DNA of 10,447 nt from an uncultured Opitutia bacterium (GTDB lineage: Bacteria; Verrucomicrobiota; Verrucomicrobiia; Opitutales; UBA953), in the NCBI GenBank assembly GCA_903829855.1, contig CAIKRN010000055.1:1-10447 (forward strand). The letters run 5' to 3'. The translations under genes and the position numbers were made by a program. Positions 1-6,575 of this stretch are shown here, piece by piece. The notes beneath the pieces were generated by a model. That model ran no database searches and was not told the DNA's origin. It was given only the letters and a program-made list of their open reading frames with translations. Every line of letters starts with the position of its first letter. Position 1 is the first letter of the stretch.

Positions 1-311
1 ATCTCTTCGCTGCGGACCCGCGAAAGGGAGACGTCAGTAGGGATCGCCGAAATCGGCGTGGCCAGGGTCTCGACCATGCTGGAGACATCGATGACCAGAT
101 CTTTGTGGGGCTCCTCGACTTCAAAGAGGTGCACGCTGTTGCGATACAGGTCCGGGTAGCGTCGCATCCGGACGGCGGGGACCACGCGCACCACATGGAG
201 ACCGAGTTTCTGGCGATGGGTGGTGAGCGGGGTCACCCTCAGCTCATTGGTGTTATTCCTGACCGGTAGGGCGTAGCGGTATTCAGTCCGGTGCAGAATG
301 CGGAGCTTCAT
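1..311 (-). CDS. Transglutaminase-like protein, N-terminal part (runs off the left edge)
   Basis: Reading the minus strand from the ATG at 311 gives 103 residues with no stop, beginning MKLRILHRTEYRY. The pattern matches the beta-sandwich N-terminal domain found before bacterial transglutaminase-like cysteine protease domains: a T-Y-RY opening, NELRVTP near residue 22, RNSVHLFEVEEPH near residues 62-74, then LVIDVSS. The catalytic Cys-His-Asp domain would lie beyond the window and cannot be checked. No signal peptide is visible. It starts 15 bp after the alpha-E gene stop and is the third gene of the ATP-grasp/alpha-E/transglutaminase cluster, which strongly supports the assignment. The family is thought to cleave or form amide bonds in partnership with the neighbouring ATP-grasp protein; its substrate is unknown. 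I see no Shine-Dalgarno in the gap, so translation may be coupled to the upstream gene. Confidence 0.85.
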   Translation of the reverse strand, partial: MKLRILHRTEYRYALPVRNNTNELRVTPLTTHRQKLGLHVVRVVPAVRMRRYPDLYRNSVHLFEVEEPHKDLVIDVSSMVETLATPISAIPTDVSLSRVRSEE

Positions 312-326
312 GTCGGCAGTTCGGCC

Positions 327-1367
327 TTATTGCTGCTGTTGTTGCTGCTGTTCGCGATGCCAGTCGGAAAGGGAGTCGGGCCGGGTGCCGCGCGGGAAAT
401 GACGATCAATCTCGCCGGGTAATAGCACGTAACTCTCGAAGACGGCCTGCCCGGCCGAGTTTAGCTGTAACTGCAATTCATCGATGTAGGCGTGTAAGCC
501 GCGGGCCATGACTTCAGGCGGGCCAGCGAAACTCAGTTTGGCGAGCAGGGCTCCAGTGATTTTCTCGCAGGTATTCGAATATCGGCCGGTGGGGGTACCG
601 GAGATGTCGTGCAGAACTTCGTCCGCCCGGCGGATGCAGTGGCGGACGGAACGGGGAAATTCGTTGGAGAAGAGGAGCAAATCCACGACGCCTTCGACGC
701 TGATTTCGCCGCCGTGGACGCGACGATAGCCCGCGTGGGCGCTGCAAGCCCGCAGGACAGCGCCCCACTGGAGGGATTCCAAGGCTGATTCGCCGGCAAT
801 CGGCTGGGCCTGCGAGCGGATATCAAGGAAGCGGCTGGTCATGTCCGCACGCTCGAGCAAGCGCCCCAGCTGAAGGAAATTCCAACCTTCGTCGCGGGTG
901 AGGGTGGCGTCGGTGATGCCGTCGAAGAGCATCGAGGAAGAGATGATTTTTTCGTAATACGCCTGCGGGAAACGTTCGAGTAGTTCCAGACCTTCACTCG
1001 AGGTTACGAACATATTCAAGGCGTTGATCTCCGCCCACATCTCGTCGGAGATTTTATCGCGCACGGAGCGGGCGTTTTCACGGGCTTGCCGGATGCAGGA
1101 CAGGATTGAATCTGGATTCCGAAGGTCGAGGGTCAGAAAGCGGGCCACGTCGCCGAACTTGGGTTCAGGGTAAAGCATGCGAAAAGGGGCTTCCATGGCC
1201 GTGGCCGCGAGGACGGGCGTCCAGTATTCCTGGGCAGTGCCTCGGCCGAGGGTCTCATCATCGAGTAGCATCTCTTCCGAGACGCGGACCAGGCGCGCAA
1301 GGTTCTCGGCCCGTTCCATTTGACGGGCCATCCAATACTGGTGGTCGGCGACTCGAGAAAGCATCAT
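327..1367 (-). CDS. Alpha-E domain protein (DUF403 type) with C-terminal polyglutamine tail
   Basis: This 346-residue protein opens MMLSRVADHQYWMARQMERAE, the typical start of the all-helical alpha-E family. The frame stays open upstream to an ATG at 1502, but that extension lies inside the ATP-grasp gene and is a basic, low-complexity shadow. I therefore place the start at 1367 (or the adjacent ATG at 1364), 11 bp after the upstream stop. Two ER-A-E/D helical motifs are visible, at residues 18-21 and 172-175 (LGRLLERADMTSR). The family is usually a little over 300 residues; the excess here is a C-terminal extension ending in seven glutamines (340-346), encoded by mixed CAG and CAA codons just before the stop. 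Alpha-E proteins have no proven activity. They occur almost always with a circularly permuted ATP-grasp protein and a transglutaminase, as here, and are inferred to work with them in peptide or amide chemistry. Confidence 0.92.
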   Translation of the reverse strand: MMLSRVADHQYWMARQMERAENLARLVRVSEEMLLDDETLGRGTAQEYWTPVLAATAMEAPFRMLYPEPKFGDVARFLTLDLRNPDSILSCIRQARENARSVRDKISDEMWAEINALNMFVTSSEGLELLERFPQAYYEKIISSSMLFDGITDATLTRDEGWNFLQLGRLLERADMTSRFLDIRSQAQPIAGESALESLQWGAVLRACSAHAGYRRVHGGEISVEGVVDLLLFSNEFPRSVRHCIRRADEVLHDISGTPTGRYSNTCEKITGALLAKLSFAGPPEVMARGLHAYIDELQLQLNSAGQAVFESYVLLPGEIDRHFPRGTRPDSLSDWHREQQQQQQQ

Positions 1368-1378
1368 GGCCGTGGAGC

Positions 1379-2812
1379 TTAGGCCGCGAGGACCCAGGTG
1401 TCTTTGCTGCCGCCGCCCTGGGATGAGTTGACGACCAGGGATCCGCGCGTGAGGGCGACGCGGGTCAAGCCGCCAGGGAGCACCTTGATGGAATCGCCCC
1501 AAAGCACGAAGGGGCGAAGATCCACGTGGCGACCTTCCAGCGTGCCGTCGATGAGGGTGGGGTGTTGCGAGAAATTTACGACCGGCTGGGCGATGTAGTT
1601 GCGCGGGTGAGCGGTCACTTTCTGGCGAAACTCTTCAATCTGTGCGGCGGTGGCCGCTGGCCCGATGAGCATGCCGTAACCGCCGCTCTCATTGGCCGCC
1701 TTGACGACTAGGTTCGGAAGGTTCTCTAGGATATATTTCTTATCGCTGTCGCGCCACGCGAGGTAGGTGGGCACCTGATCGAGGATGGGCTCCTGGCAAA
1801 GGTAATACCGGATCATGTCTGGGACGTAGGCGTACGTGACCTTGTCGTCGGCCACGCCGGTTCCGATGGCGTTCGCCAAGGCGACGTTGCCGCGGCGGAC
1901 GGCATCGACTAGGCCCGGAACGCCCAGGCAGGAATCTTTGCGGAAGACCTGTGGGTCCAGGAAGTCGTCGTCGATGCGTCGGTAGATGACGTCGACCTGG
2001 CGGAGTCCTCGCGTGGTGCGCATGTACACGAAGCCGTCGAGCGCGATGAGGTCGCGGCCTTCGACGATTTCGATGCTCATCTGCCGGGCGAGGAAGGAGT
2101 GCTCGAAGTAGGCGCTGTTGTGCACCCCGGGAGTGAGCAGGACCACGTTGGGGTTGGGGTTCTCGCGCGGGGCGACGTGGCGCAGGGTCGCCAAGAGGTC
2201 GGCCGGATAGGTGTCGACCGGGCGGACGCCGCTGGCGCTGAAGAGTTGCGGGAAAACCCGCTTCATGGCGGCCCGGTTTTCCAGGACGTAGGAGACCCCA
2301 GAAGGGCAGCGCCCGTTATCTTCCAGGACGAGGTAGCGTCCGTCTTGGTCACGGATCAAGTCGGTACCGCAAACATGGATGTACGCGTCCTTAGGCACGG
2401 AGACACCGACGAATTCTGGGCGATAATGAGAGGCGCCGAAGACCACTTCCGGCGGAATGATGCCGTCCTTGATGATGCGCTGCTCGTGATAGACGTCGTA
2501 GAGGAATAGGTTCAACGCTGTGATGCGTTGGACTAATCCCGCTTCGATATGCTCCCACTCGACAGCGGGGATAACGCGCGGAAAGGGATCGAAAGGGAAG
2601 ACGCGTTCGGTGCCCTGGTCATCGCCGTAGACGGTGAAGGTGATTCCTTGTTTAAGGAACAGCAGTTCGAGGCTGCGCAACTTCTGGCTTAACTCGTCGT
2701 TCCCTAGGCCCGAAAGTTTATCCGCGACATTTCGGTAGTAGGGTCGAATCTTTCCCGTGGAGTCGACCAGCTCGTCGAAGAGATTGGCTCCCTTGTAGTC
2801 AGTCAGGATCAT
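1379..2812 (-). CDS. Circularly permuted ATP-grasp protein (amidoligase type, former DUF404/DUF407)
   Basis: This 477-residue protein runs full length from MILTDYKGANLFDEL to DTWVLAA. It carries the motif series of the circularly permuted ATP-grasp family: LEDNGRCPSGVSY at 163-175, VIYRRIDDDFLDP at 275-287, NAIGTGVADDK at 314-324, VVKAANESGGYGM at 369-381 (probable nucleotide-binding lysine and glycine-rich loop), HVDLRPFVL at 429-437 and GLTRVAL followed by SSQGGGSKDTW at 448-473. ATP-grasp enzymes activate a carboxylate as acyl phosphate and join it to an amine or thiol; members of this branch are predicted to be peptide or amide ligases. It is the first gene of the cluster with alpha-E and transglutaminase. 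No signal peptide is present, so it should act in the cytoplasm. The ATG at 2812 lacks a Shine-Dalgarno and is preceded by a leader of about 110 bp containing small inverted repeats. The substrate cannot be told from sequence. Confidence 0.93.
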   Translation of the reverse strand: MILTDYKGANLFDELVDSTGKIRPYYRNVADKLSGLGNDELSQKLRSLELLFLKQGITFTVYGDDQGTERVFPFDPFPRVIPAVEWEHIEAGLVQRITALNLFLYDVYHEQRIIKDGIIPPEVVFGASHYRPEFVGVSVPKDAYIHVCGTDLIRDQDGRYLVLEDNGRCPSGVSYVLENRAAMKRVFPQLFSASGVRPVDTYPADLLATLRHVAPRENPNPNVVLLTPGVHNSAYFEHSFLARQMSIEIVEGRDLIALDGFVYMRTTRGLRQVDVIYRRIDDDFLDPQVFRKDSCLGVPGLVDAVRRGNVALANAIGTGVADDKVTYAYVPDMIRYYLCQEPILDQVPTYLAWRDSDKKYILENLPNLVVKAANESGGYGMLIGPAATAAQIEEFRQKVTAHPRNYIAQPVVNFSQHPTLIDGTLEGRHVDLRPFVLWGDSIKVLPGGLTRVALTRGSLVVNSSQGGGSKDTWVLAA

Positions 2813-2924
2813 GCTTATTTGTAAGCACAGGTCCTGCCATTGCCTGAACGGCAGGCTTATGTTTAAAATCGATGCGGGGCTGGACTGAACTTGAGCAACC
2901 CGGGAACAATAATAAGCAACCGGT
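2813..2924 (-). promoter_or_regulatory. Leader region upstream of the ATP-grasp cluster, with candidate promoter and competing hairpins
   Basis: This gap separates the sigma factor stop from the ATP-grasp start. On the minus strand an AT-rich block ATTTTAAAC (2869-2861) could serve as a -10 region; a poor -35 (TTCAGT) sits 17 bp further up, so the promoter call is weak. Just downstream of it are overlapping inverted repeats. CCTGCC (2833-2838) can pair with GGCAGG (2850-2855), GCCTG (2842-2846) with CAGGC (2852-2856), and GCTTA (2813-2817) with TAAGC (2822-2826) right beside the start codon. The first two pairings exclude each other. None is followed by a T-run, so I do not call an intrinsic terminator for the sigma gene. 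Confidence 0.3.
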
Positions 2925-4022
2925 TCAGAGCCCTTCCCGCGTGCGGGGGGGCTTGGCTCTGGCGGGTCCGCCTTTGGCGCGGAAGAATTCGCTCAGCACT
3001 TCGGTCCGGGCCTCAGCCATCTTGTTTTTCTGGACGTCTTCGGGCGTCAGGAGTTTTTGGCGCTCCGTCATGATGCGGCGCAATTGCATCAGAGCCGACT
3101 GCTGGAGTTGGCGCACGCGTTCACGGGTAAGTTTAAACATCTCTCCCACTTCCTCGAGTGTCAGGGGGCTTTCGCCATTGAGTCCAAAACGAAGGGTCAG
3201 CACTTCCGCTTCACGCGGGTCCAGTGCGGCGAGCATCTCGCCGATTTCGGCATTATCGGACTTGCCACGTAGGGTCTCAAAGGGGGTGCGGGCGGATTCG
3301 TCTTTAACTAAGTCGCCCAAGGTAGCGTCGCCTTCCTCGCCCACGGGTTGGTCAAGCGAGGCGGCGCGATTGGCCACCGACTTCATGTGCACCACCTTCG
3401 ACAAGGGGATTTCCATCGCCTGGGCGATCTCGTCGTTATGGGGCTCGCGGCCTAATTCCGTCGTCAGACGATTAACGGTGCGGCGCATCTGGGCGATGCG
3501 ATCGACCATGTGTACCGGGAGGCGGATAGTTTTACCGTTGGAGGCGAGGGCGCGCTTCATGGCCTGCTTGATCCACCATGCCGCGTAAGTGCTGAGCTTG
3601 CCGCCTTTATCGGGGTCGAAACGTTCCACCGCTTTGATGAGGCCAAAGTTGCCCTCGCTGATGAGGTCCATGAGCGACAGGCCGAAATCATCGTAATCCT
3701 TGGCGATGCGCACGACCAGGCGGAGATTCGACTGAATCATCTTCAGCCGGGCGGCCTCATCGCCCTTGAGCACGCGCCGGGCGAGGGCGGTTTCCTCTTC
3801 GAGCGTCAACAGCGGCGTCTTGCCGATTTGATCGAGGTAATAGCGGATCGGCGAACGCTCCTCTGTGGATAACTCCTCCCAAGGTAATCCTGGTTCGGTG
3901 GGATCCGTGTCTGATGGTAGATTTGAGCGTGGCACGGGTGCGGGCGGGCTCAGCGGCTTTTCGAGGGCCGATACCTCTGCCGCCTTTGCTTTGGCGCTCT
4001 TCTGTGGCTTCGACTTAGGCAC
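2925..4022 (-). CDS. RNA polymerase sigma factor, sigma-70 family (RpoD/RpoS-like)
   Basis: With the GTG at 4022 as start the protein is 365 residues and begins with a lysine/alanine-rich stretch (PKSKPQKSAKAK). An in-frame ATG at 4076 exists, but it lies within trpE and would add only trpE-overlapping sequence. Sigma regions are clear: region 1.2 near residues 56-72 (SPIRYYLDQIGKTPLL), region 2 with EGNFGLIKAVERFDP at 123-137, the -10 recognition segment LSTYAAWWIKQAMKRAL at 143-159, region 3 around 172-225, and the region 4.2 helix-turn-helix near 287-315 (LTLEEVGEMFKLTRERVRQLQ). There is no large acidic region 1.1, so it may be a group 2 or a short primary sigma. About 47 residues follow region 4.2, longer than the usual short C-terminus. 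It lies 10 bp after the trpE stop and has no visible Shine-Dalgarno, suggesting co-transcription and coupled translation. Confidence 0.95.
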   Translation of the reverse strand: MPKSKPQKSAKAKAAEVSALEKPLSPPAPVPRSNLPSDTDPTEPGLPWEELSTEERSPIRYYLDQIGKTPLLTLEEETALARRVLKGDEAARLKMIQSNLRLVVRIAKDYDDFGLSLMDLISEGNFGLIKAVERFDPDKGGKLSTYAAWWIKQAMKRALASNGKTIRLPVHMVDRIAQMRRTVNRLTTELGREPHNDEIAQAMEIPLSKVVHMKSVANRAASLDQPVGEEGDATLGDLVKDESARTPFETLRGKSDNAEIGEMLAALDPREAEVLTLRFGLNGESPLTLEEVGEMFKLTRERVRQLQQSALMQLRRIMTERQKLLTPEDVQKNKMAEARTEVLSEFFRAKGGPARAKPPRTREGL

Positions 4023-4032
4023 GGGGGTGCGG

Positions 4033-5529
4033 CTAGGAGCGTAGGCCGGCAGCAAGGCCCAGCGCGCGGAGCACACTTTTGGACTTGTTGATGGTTTCTT
4101 CGAACTCCGACGTGGGCACTGAATCCGCCACGATACCGGCCCCTGCTTGGATACTGGCGACGCCGTTACGCAGCGAGGCGGTGCGGATCACGATACAGGA
4201 ATCGTGTCCTCCATCGAAACCGAAGTAACCGACCGCGCCGCCGTAGACGCCGCGTCGTTCCCCTTCGAGTTCCGAGATGACCTGCATGGCGCGCACTTTA
4301 GGCGCACCAGAAAGAGTGCCGGCGGGGAAAGTCGCCCGGAAGAGGTCAAACGCATCCTTGTCTGCCGCGAGATCGCCTTCGACCTGCGACACGATGTGCA
4401 TCACGTGTGAGTAGCGTTCGACGATGGCGTAATCAGGCACTTTGACCGTACCGGGGACGCACACGCGCCCGAGGTCATTACGAGCGAGATCCACGAGCAT
4501 CAGGTGCTCGGATCGTTCCTTGGGGTCGGCGAGGAGTTCGGCTTCTAATCGGCGATCGGCTGCTTCGTCGACTCCTCGCGGGCGGGTGCCAGCAATCGGG
4601 CGGATTTCGCAGTGTCTCCCCGTTAGGCGGACGTTGACCTCTGGGGAGGCACCCACGACGTCGAAGCCGCGTCCGGTTTCCATCACGAACATGTAGGGCG
4701 ACGGATTCACGTGTCGGAGCACGCGGTAGAGGTCGAGCGGATCGCCCTTGAAGGCTACGTCCGTGCGGCGCGAGAGGACGACTTGCACGCAATCGCCCGC
4801 GCGGATGTATTCCTGCGTCTTGTGAATGGCGGCTTCGAAGTCGGCCTGATTGACATTGGCCGAACCCGTGGCGAATTCAGCGATCGCTGGAAGTTCGGCG
4901 GCTACGGCGGTTCGAGGTCCGGTCACGACGGCACGGAGGGCTTCCAGTTCCTGGCGGGCGGCGTCCCAGGCGGCGTCCGCTTCGGCCGGCGATTTCACGC
5001 GAGCGTTGACGATGAGGCGCAGGGTCTGGCGAGCGTTGTCGAAGGCGACGACGCGATCGACGAGCATGAAGTGAAGGATGGGTGTGCCGGCCGGATCCTT
5101 CGCAGGCTTCGGGACGGTCGGCTCGACGCGGTGAACGTATTCGTAGCTCACCATACCGACCATGCCGCCGACGAAAGGGGGGAGACCCGGCACCTTGGCC
5201 ACGCGCAGACTCGAAAGTTCCTTCTTAACCAGGGTAAGCGGGTCGGCCGGAGTCGGGATGGTTTCCTTCGAGCCATCGCGTCGGGTGATTTCGGTGCGAT
5301 CTTCCCAGGCGGTGAGCGTCATCGCTGGAGCCGCTCCGCAGAAACTGTAGCGGCCGAGCTTATCGCCGCCGGTGACTGATTCGAAAAGGAATGGGGAGCC
5401 GAGGGCGCGAAGCCGGGCATAGACCGAGACGGGGGTCTCAAGGTCGGCCATCAGGTCGAGACACACCGGGATAAGGTCGTTCTTCTGTGCCAGTTGGCGG
5501 AAGGTAGCTTGGTCAGGGACAAGGCTCAC
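4033..5529 (-). CDS. trpE: Anthranilate synthase component I
   Basis: This 498-residue protein starts at a GTG; an in-frame stop lies only four codons upstream, so the start is well fixed. It catalyses the chorismate to anthranilate step, the first committed reaction of tryptophan synthesis, normally using ammonia from a TrpG glutaminase partner. The N-terminal half has LFES (48-51) and NPSPYMF (275-281), matching the two elements that form the tryptophan feedback site in characterised TrpE. The C-terminal chorismate-binding domain shows GASPE (293-297), PIAGTRPRG (311-319), DLARNDLGR (347-355), FPAGTLSGAPK (401-411) and GAGIVADSVPTSEFEET (463-479). The alanine in IAGTRPRG argues for TrpE, because PabB proteins have lysine there. 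No trpG or other trp gene is next to it; the sigma factor follows immediately. Length is normal for the family. Confidence 0.97.
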   Translation of the reverse strand: MSLVPDQATFRQLAQKNDLIPVCLDLMADLETPVSVYARLRALGSPFLFESVTGGDKLGRYSFCGAAPAMTLTAWEDRTEITRRDGSKETIPTPADPLTLVKKELSSLRVAKVPGLPPFVGGMVGMVSYEYVHRVEPTVPKPAKDPAGTPILHFMLVDRVVAFDNARQTLRLIVNARVKSPAEADAAWDAARQELEALRAVVTGPRTAVAAELPAIAEFATGSANVNQADFEAAIHKTQEYIRAGDCVQVVLSRRTDVAFKGDPLDLYRVLRHVNPSPYMFVMETGRGFDVVGASPEVNVRLTGRHCEIRPIAGTRPRGVDEAADRRLEAELLADPKERSEHLMLVDLARNDLGRVCVPGTVKVPDYAIVERYSHVMHIVSQVEGDLAADKDAFDLFRATFPAGTLSGAPKVRAMQVISELEGERRGVYGGAVGYFGFDGGHDSCIVIRTASLRNGVASIQAGAGIVADSVPTSEFEETINKSKSVLRALGLAAGLRS

Positions 5530-5530
5530 G

Positions 5531-5546
5531 CCCTCTATTTAGAGGG
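5531..5546. repeat. Palindrome touching the trpE start codon
   Basis: CCCTCTATTTAGAGGG has two perfect 7-bp arms around a central TT and ends one base before the trpE GTG. On the transcript the arm nearest the start reads AGAGGG, the only purine-rich, ribosome-binding-like stretch before trpE, though its spacing to the GTG is very short. Folding would hide it. It could also be a protein-binding site. It is seen directly in the sequence; its function is inference. Confidence 0.5.
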
Positions 5547-5561
5547 TAACGAGCCCGGGTT

Positions 5562-5604
5562 GGAAACTATTTAAAATGTCTTCGGGCCTAATGCCACCTA
5601 ATGC
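5562..5604 (-). promoter_or_regulatory. Candidate trpE promoter overlapped by direct repeats
   Basis: On the minus strand GTGGCA (5597-5592, four of six matches to TTGACA) is followed after 17 bp by TTAAAT (5574-5569, four of six matches to TATAAT). That would put the transcript start near 5562, about 33 bases before the trpE GTG. Two exact copies of GCATTAGG (5604-5597 and 5594-5587) lie with a 10-bp period across the -35 element, roughly one helical turn apart, as expected for a repressor or activator binding to one face. A third imperfect copy (GGCATAAGCC, 5617-5608) overlaps the stop codon of the upstream methyltransferase gene. No leader peptide or attenuator is seen. Confidence 0.4.
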
Positions 5605-5610
5605 TAGGGC

Positions 5611-6561
5611 TTATGCCTTGGCTTGGGCGGTCCAGCGGCCCCACAGAGAAAGCGGGAGTAAACGGCCAGCACCTTCCTGTTTCAGGGCCAGTTCACCGAT
5701 ATCAATCTTACCACCCAGCCCGCGAGTGTTCTCCTCGAGCAGGTTATGGCAGAGGATAGAAGAGGCGTCGATGGTGTAGACGGTGAGCAGGATAAACTGC
5801 GCTTGCTCGGAAAGGAGCTCGCGGCAGGCGCGGAGCAAGGGTGCGAGATCCCGTTCGACTTTCCAGAATTCACCAGTGGGTCCGCGACCGAAGGCGGGTG
5901 GGTCGAGCATGATGGCCTCGTACTTGTTGCCACGCTTCACCTCGCGCTTCACGAAGGTCATCGCATCTTCAATAATCCAGCGGATGGGCTCCTGGGCCAT
6001 GCCGGAAAGCTCTTGATTGCGGCGGCCCCAGGCGACGGCGGGCTTGGAGGCATCGACATGCGTAACGTGCCAGCCGGCTTGGGCAGCCACCAGCGAGGCG
6101 GCACCCGTATAGCCGAAAAGGTTGAGCAGGCGGGGGCGGGGCTCGCTCTTCTGTTGGCGGGCGGCCACCCATTTCCAATGCGGGGATTGTTCAGCGAAGA
6201 CGCCGAACTGCTTAGAATTGTCCATGAACCGCAGTTGGAAGCGAATCTTGCCGAGTTGGGTTTCCCACTCCTTGGGGCAGTTGCCTTTGAGTTTCCACCG
6301 ACCCTCGCGGCCACCTTCCTCGTGCTCGGCGACGGCGCGGGCCCACTCGGCGGCGGGCAGGGATTTGCTCCACCAGGCTTTGGGCTCGCTGCGGATCATG
6401 CGGACGCCGCCGATCTCCTCGAGTTTGAACCCGTCGCCGGAATCCAGGAGGCGGTGACCTTCCCAGTCGCTCACTAGTACGCTTATTTCCACGCCGGCAT
6501 CGTGGTGAAGCGAAGGCACGGAGGGAAGCCCGCTTTTGCTCGCCAAATGTTTTTCCGACAT
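5611..6561 (-). CDS. Class I SAM-dependent methyltransferase (RlmI/COG1092-like)
   Basis: Starting at the ATG at 6561 gives 316 residues beginning MSEKHLASKSGLP; the frame is open to 6600, but those extra residues cross the divergent gene's start. The N-terminal part has RLLDSGDGFKLEEIGG and a KAWW segment, as in proteins that precede the methyltransferase fold in this group. The Rossmann core shows motif I LNLFGYTGAASLVAAQAG (146-163), an acidic end of beta-2 in VDAS (169-172), IIEDAM (196-201) and the LDPPAFGRG motif (219-227), similar to the DPP-F loop of RlmI-type rRNA cytosine-C5 methyltransferases. I see no PUA domain, so it is shorter than RlmI. The substrate is probably RNA, by family resemblance only. 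The gene is upstream of trpE on the same strand with an 81-bp gap and probably has its own promoter inside the neighbouring coding sequence. Confidence 0.85.
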   Translation of the reverse strand: MSEKHLASKSGLPSVPSLHHDAGVEISVLVSDWEGHRLLDSGDGFKLEEIGGVRMIRSEPKAWWSKSLPAAEWARAVAEHEEGGREGRWKLKGNCPKEWETQLGKIRFQLRFMDNSKQFGVFAEQSPHWKWVAARQQKSEPRPRLLNLFGYTGAASLVAAQAGWHVTHVDASKPAVAWGRRNQELSGMAQEPIRWIIEDAMTFVKREVKRGNKYEAIMLDPPAFGRGPTGEFWKVERDLAPLLRACRELLSEQAQFILLTVYTIDASSILCHNLLEENTRGLGGKIDIGELALKQEGAGRLLPLSLWGRWTAQAKA

Positions 6562-6575
6562 CCTCATTGCGGGGA

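Noticed and set aside
327..350. Gln-codon run as a sign of frameshift or sequencing error at the alpha-E C-terminus
   Set aside because: The run is in frame, uses two different codons and is followed by a stop and a properly spaced next gene, so a real tail is the simpler reading.
1368..1502. N-terminal extension of the alpha-E frame up to the ATG at 1502
   Set aside because: The added residues overlap the conserved C-terminus of the ATP-grasp protein and look random and arginine-rich, whereas the family's own N-terminal motif begins at 1367.
2833..2855. Intrinsic terminator after the sigma factor gene
   Set aside because: The 6-bp stem has an 11-base loop and no following T-run on the minus strand.
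4711..5379. 222-codon plus-strand open frame opposite trpE
   Set aside because: Antisense to a well-supported trpE with no independent motif.
5746..6477. 243-codon plus-strand open frame opposite the methyltransferase
   Set aside because: It lies wholly within a gene with clear methyltransferase motifs and shows no domain of its own; a GC-rich shadow frame.
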